22,597 bases of DNA, taken from assembly GCA_009779455.1 (NCBI GenBank), contig WREG01000003.1, positions 1-22,597 on the forward strand, read 5' to 3'. Below, piece by piece: positions 21,294 through 22,597 of this stretch; positions within the stretch are counted from its first letter, which is position 1, and the number at the start of each line of letters is the position of its first letter. Below the pieces are notes generated by a model. It saw nothing but the letters and a program-made list of their open reading frames with translations. It did no database searches and was not told the origin of the DNA. Source of the stretch: Oscillospiraceae bacterium (GTDB lineage Bacteria; Bacillota; Clostridia; Oscillospirales; Acutalibacteraceae). Made by a program: the position numbers and the translations under genes.

Positions 21294-22296
21294 ACATATA
21301 GTTACCGTCTGTGATTTTGAAGCTTTTATCAACGTTTTCCGTTAAAAGAACCTCGTTGCCTTCCGTTATAAAAATTCCATCCGCTCCGTAAATTTCAAGA
21401 AGCCCTACGCTCTTTTCATACCCTATGATAAAGCACGCCGTGGAAAGCGCGTCGCTTAAAAAACCCGTGGGGGCTATGACCGTTACGCTTTTCAGCCCGC
21501 TTTCAGACGGATAGCCCGTGAAGGGGTTTAATATGTGGTGGTGTTTTATCCCGCCCTCCTCAAAAACCTTTTCGTAATTGCCGGATGTTGAGATAAAGCC
21601 TTCTTCAAGCGTTAATATGCCCATATAATCATTTTGGGTTTTGTCAGGGTCGCGCACGCCCACCGTCCACCCGGATTTTCCGCCTCTGCCGCAGACCAGC
21701 ACGCTCCCGCCTACAGAAACGGCCGCGCCCCGCACGGACGCGTCGTTTTTTATTATATCATAAGCTATGTCGCAGGCCGCGCCTTTGCCGACGGCGCCCA
21801 TATCAAGAAGCTGCCCGGGGCTCTTGCTTATATAATTGTTTTCTATAAATATTTTGTCGTAACCTATAGCAAGCAGCGCGTCGTCTATATCCTCCTGTGA
21901 CGGGACGGAGGGGGTTCCGCCGAATCCCCAAAGATTTACAAGCCCTCCGACGGTTATGTCAAAATATCCTCCGCAGCGCGATGATATTTCAACGCATTTT
22001 TTTATCATCCCGGAAGTATACGGTGAAACTTCCGCGCTGAAATTTTCGGAATGGTTTATTTTATAAATATCGGAGGACGAAAGCTTTTCCGAAAGGTTTT
22101 CCGCCTCTGCCTTTTTTATGCCTTCAAATATAAGCGGCGCGATATCGTTTTTGCCGTATATGGACGCGCTTAAAACGGAACCCATAGCGAAATCAGCGGA
22201 AACAAAAGGCGTTGCCTTCCGTTTATTTGCGCCCGCAACAAATAGAATTACACCCGCGAGGATGGCAATTGTTAACAATGCAGCTGTTTTTTTCAT
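21286..22296 (-). CDS. apbE: FAD:protein FMN transferase (ApbE)
   Basis: 336 residues. It transfers FMN from FAD to a Thr of target proteins, here most likely RnfD and RnfG. An N-terminal helix (about 5-22) is a signal anchor; there is no lipobox Cys. Family motifs are in order: FAMGSVLSASIYG (36-48), GGYFDITVGGLVNLWGFGG (109-127), LDMGAVGKGAACD (164-176), VSVGGSV (193-199), STSGNYEKVF (236-245) and HHHILNPFTGYPS (252-264), then SDALSTACFIIG (281-292). All core residues are present. It starts 25 bases after the dockerin gene. Confidence 0.96.
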   Translation of the reverse strand: MKKTAALLTIAILAGVILFVAGANKRKATPFVSADFAMGSVLSASIYGKNDIAPLIFEGIKKAEAENLSEKLSSSDIYKINHSENFSAEVSPYTSGMIKKCVEISSRCGGYFDITVGGLVNLWGFGGTPSVPSQEDIDDALLAIGYDKIFIENNYISKSPGQLLDMGAVGKGAACDIAYDIIKNDASVRGAAVSVGGSVLVCGRGGKSGWTVGVRDPDKTQNDYMGILTLEEGFISTSGNYEKVFEEGGIKHHHILNPFTGYPSESGLKSVTVIAPTGFLSDALSTACFIIGYEKSVGLLEIYGADGIFITEGNEVLLTENVDKSFKITDGNYMYG

Positions 22297-22321
22297 AAAG
22301 CACCGATTTTATCTGCTGTTT

Positions 22322-22597
22322 TTATATATCTTCAAACAAATCTTCAATCCCCGCCGCCGCGCGCAGCGCCAATCTCGCGTCGGCGGCTGTTATAATGCCG
22401 TCGCGGTCAGCGTCGGCGGCGCCCATGGCCGCATTGTCGCCGTCAAGCGGGTCAAGGGAGGCTATATGCCGCAAAATAAGGCGGGCGTCGGAGGCGTTTA
22501 CAAAGCCGTCGCCGTTAACATCCCCCAAAACAACAACTTTATAGGTGAAAAGCGTGATAAAACTTAAGGATATTTTAAGAGTATGCCCTGTTTTTAA
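22322..22597 (-). CDS. Dockerin-domain protein, C-terminal part (gene runs off the right edge)
   Basis: The frame is open from the right edge to TAA at 22322, giving 91 residues; the start is outside the window. The first 23 residues (around LKISLSFITLFTYKVVVLGD) are the end of an upstream domain or linker. A type I dockerin follows with two calcium loops: DVNGDGFVNASDA, then helix RLILRHIASL, and DADRDGIITAADA, then helix RLALRAAAGI. Residues at cohesin-recognition positions 10-11 are AS and AA. Dockerins attach secreted enzymes or adhesins to cohesins; the catalytic part cannot be seen. A TTG at 22526-22528 could be taken as a start, but it would leave only the bare dockerin and has no ribosome binding site. 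Confidence 0.88.
   Translation of the reverse strand, partial: LKTGHTLKISLSFITLFTYKVVVLGDVNGDGFVNASDARLILRHIASLDPLDGDNAAMGAADADRDGIITAADARLALRAAAGIEDLFEDI

Overview
The window looks like the chromosome of an anaerobic, Gram-positive-type Firmicute, most likely a gut or rumen Clostridia member. This rests on: a six-subunit Rnf operon in the clostridial order C-D-G-E-A-B; a Cys-type sulfatase and a GH20 hexosaminidase; a dockerin domain at the right edge; strong GGAGG-type ribosome binding sites; and TTGACA/TATAAT promoters. No rRNA, tRNA, CRISPR array or intact transposase was found. Species cannot be named from the sequence.

Layout. (1) 1-883 holds debris and one acetyltransferase gene: a possible tyrosine-recombinase tail at the left edge, a GNAT gene, then a good promoter followed by a headless gene remnant. 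(2) 897-7633 is a plus-strand sensor/regulator island: a one-module GyrI-like (effector-binding) protein, a 630-aa protein with up to three such modules and no DNA-binding domain, a TfoX N-domain protein, a MerR regulator fused to a large C-terminal half ending in pentapeptide-like repeats, and two paralogous BtrH/C39-like proteins. The MerR gene has a textbook 19-bp-spacer promoter with its own operator. The two BtrH-like paralogues have lost complementary members of the catalytic triad. (3) 7696-15122 is mostly a glycan module: a Cys-type sulfatase, a sulfatase-fold enzyme with Thr in place of the formylglycine Cys, a Gfo/Idh/MocA oxidoreductase, a PIG-L-type deacetylase and a GH20 hexosaminidase. 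A housekeeping Sua5 gene sits among them. Two divergent promoters at 13388-13462 drive the minus operon and the hexosaminidase gene; a perfect 21-bp inverted repeat lies in the minus-strand leader. (4) 15123-22296 is a minus-strand electron-transport operon: ApbE flavin transferase, NusG-II protein, Gx transporter, then RnfC, D, G, E, A, B. The ApbE target motif DxxTGAT is visible in both RnfD and RnfG. (5) The right edge is the C-terminus of a dockerin protein whose gene begins outside the window.

How it fits together: ApbE would attach FMN to RnfD and RnfG, and the Rnf complex would couple ferredoxin oxidation and NAD reduction to ion pumping. The glycan genes suggest intracellular processing of sulfated or acetylated amino-sugar oligosaccharides; none of the three hydrolases there shows a signal peptide. 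The regulator island is the least explained part and the best candidate for something undescribed. Several structured intergenic elements (two multi-branched inverted repeats, a long palindrome, nested hairpins and an intercistronic hairpin) are not accounted for by coding.
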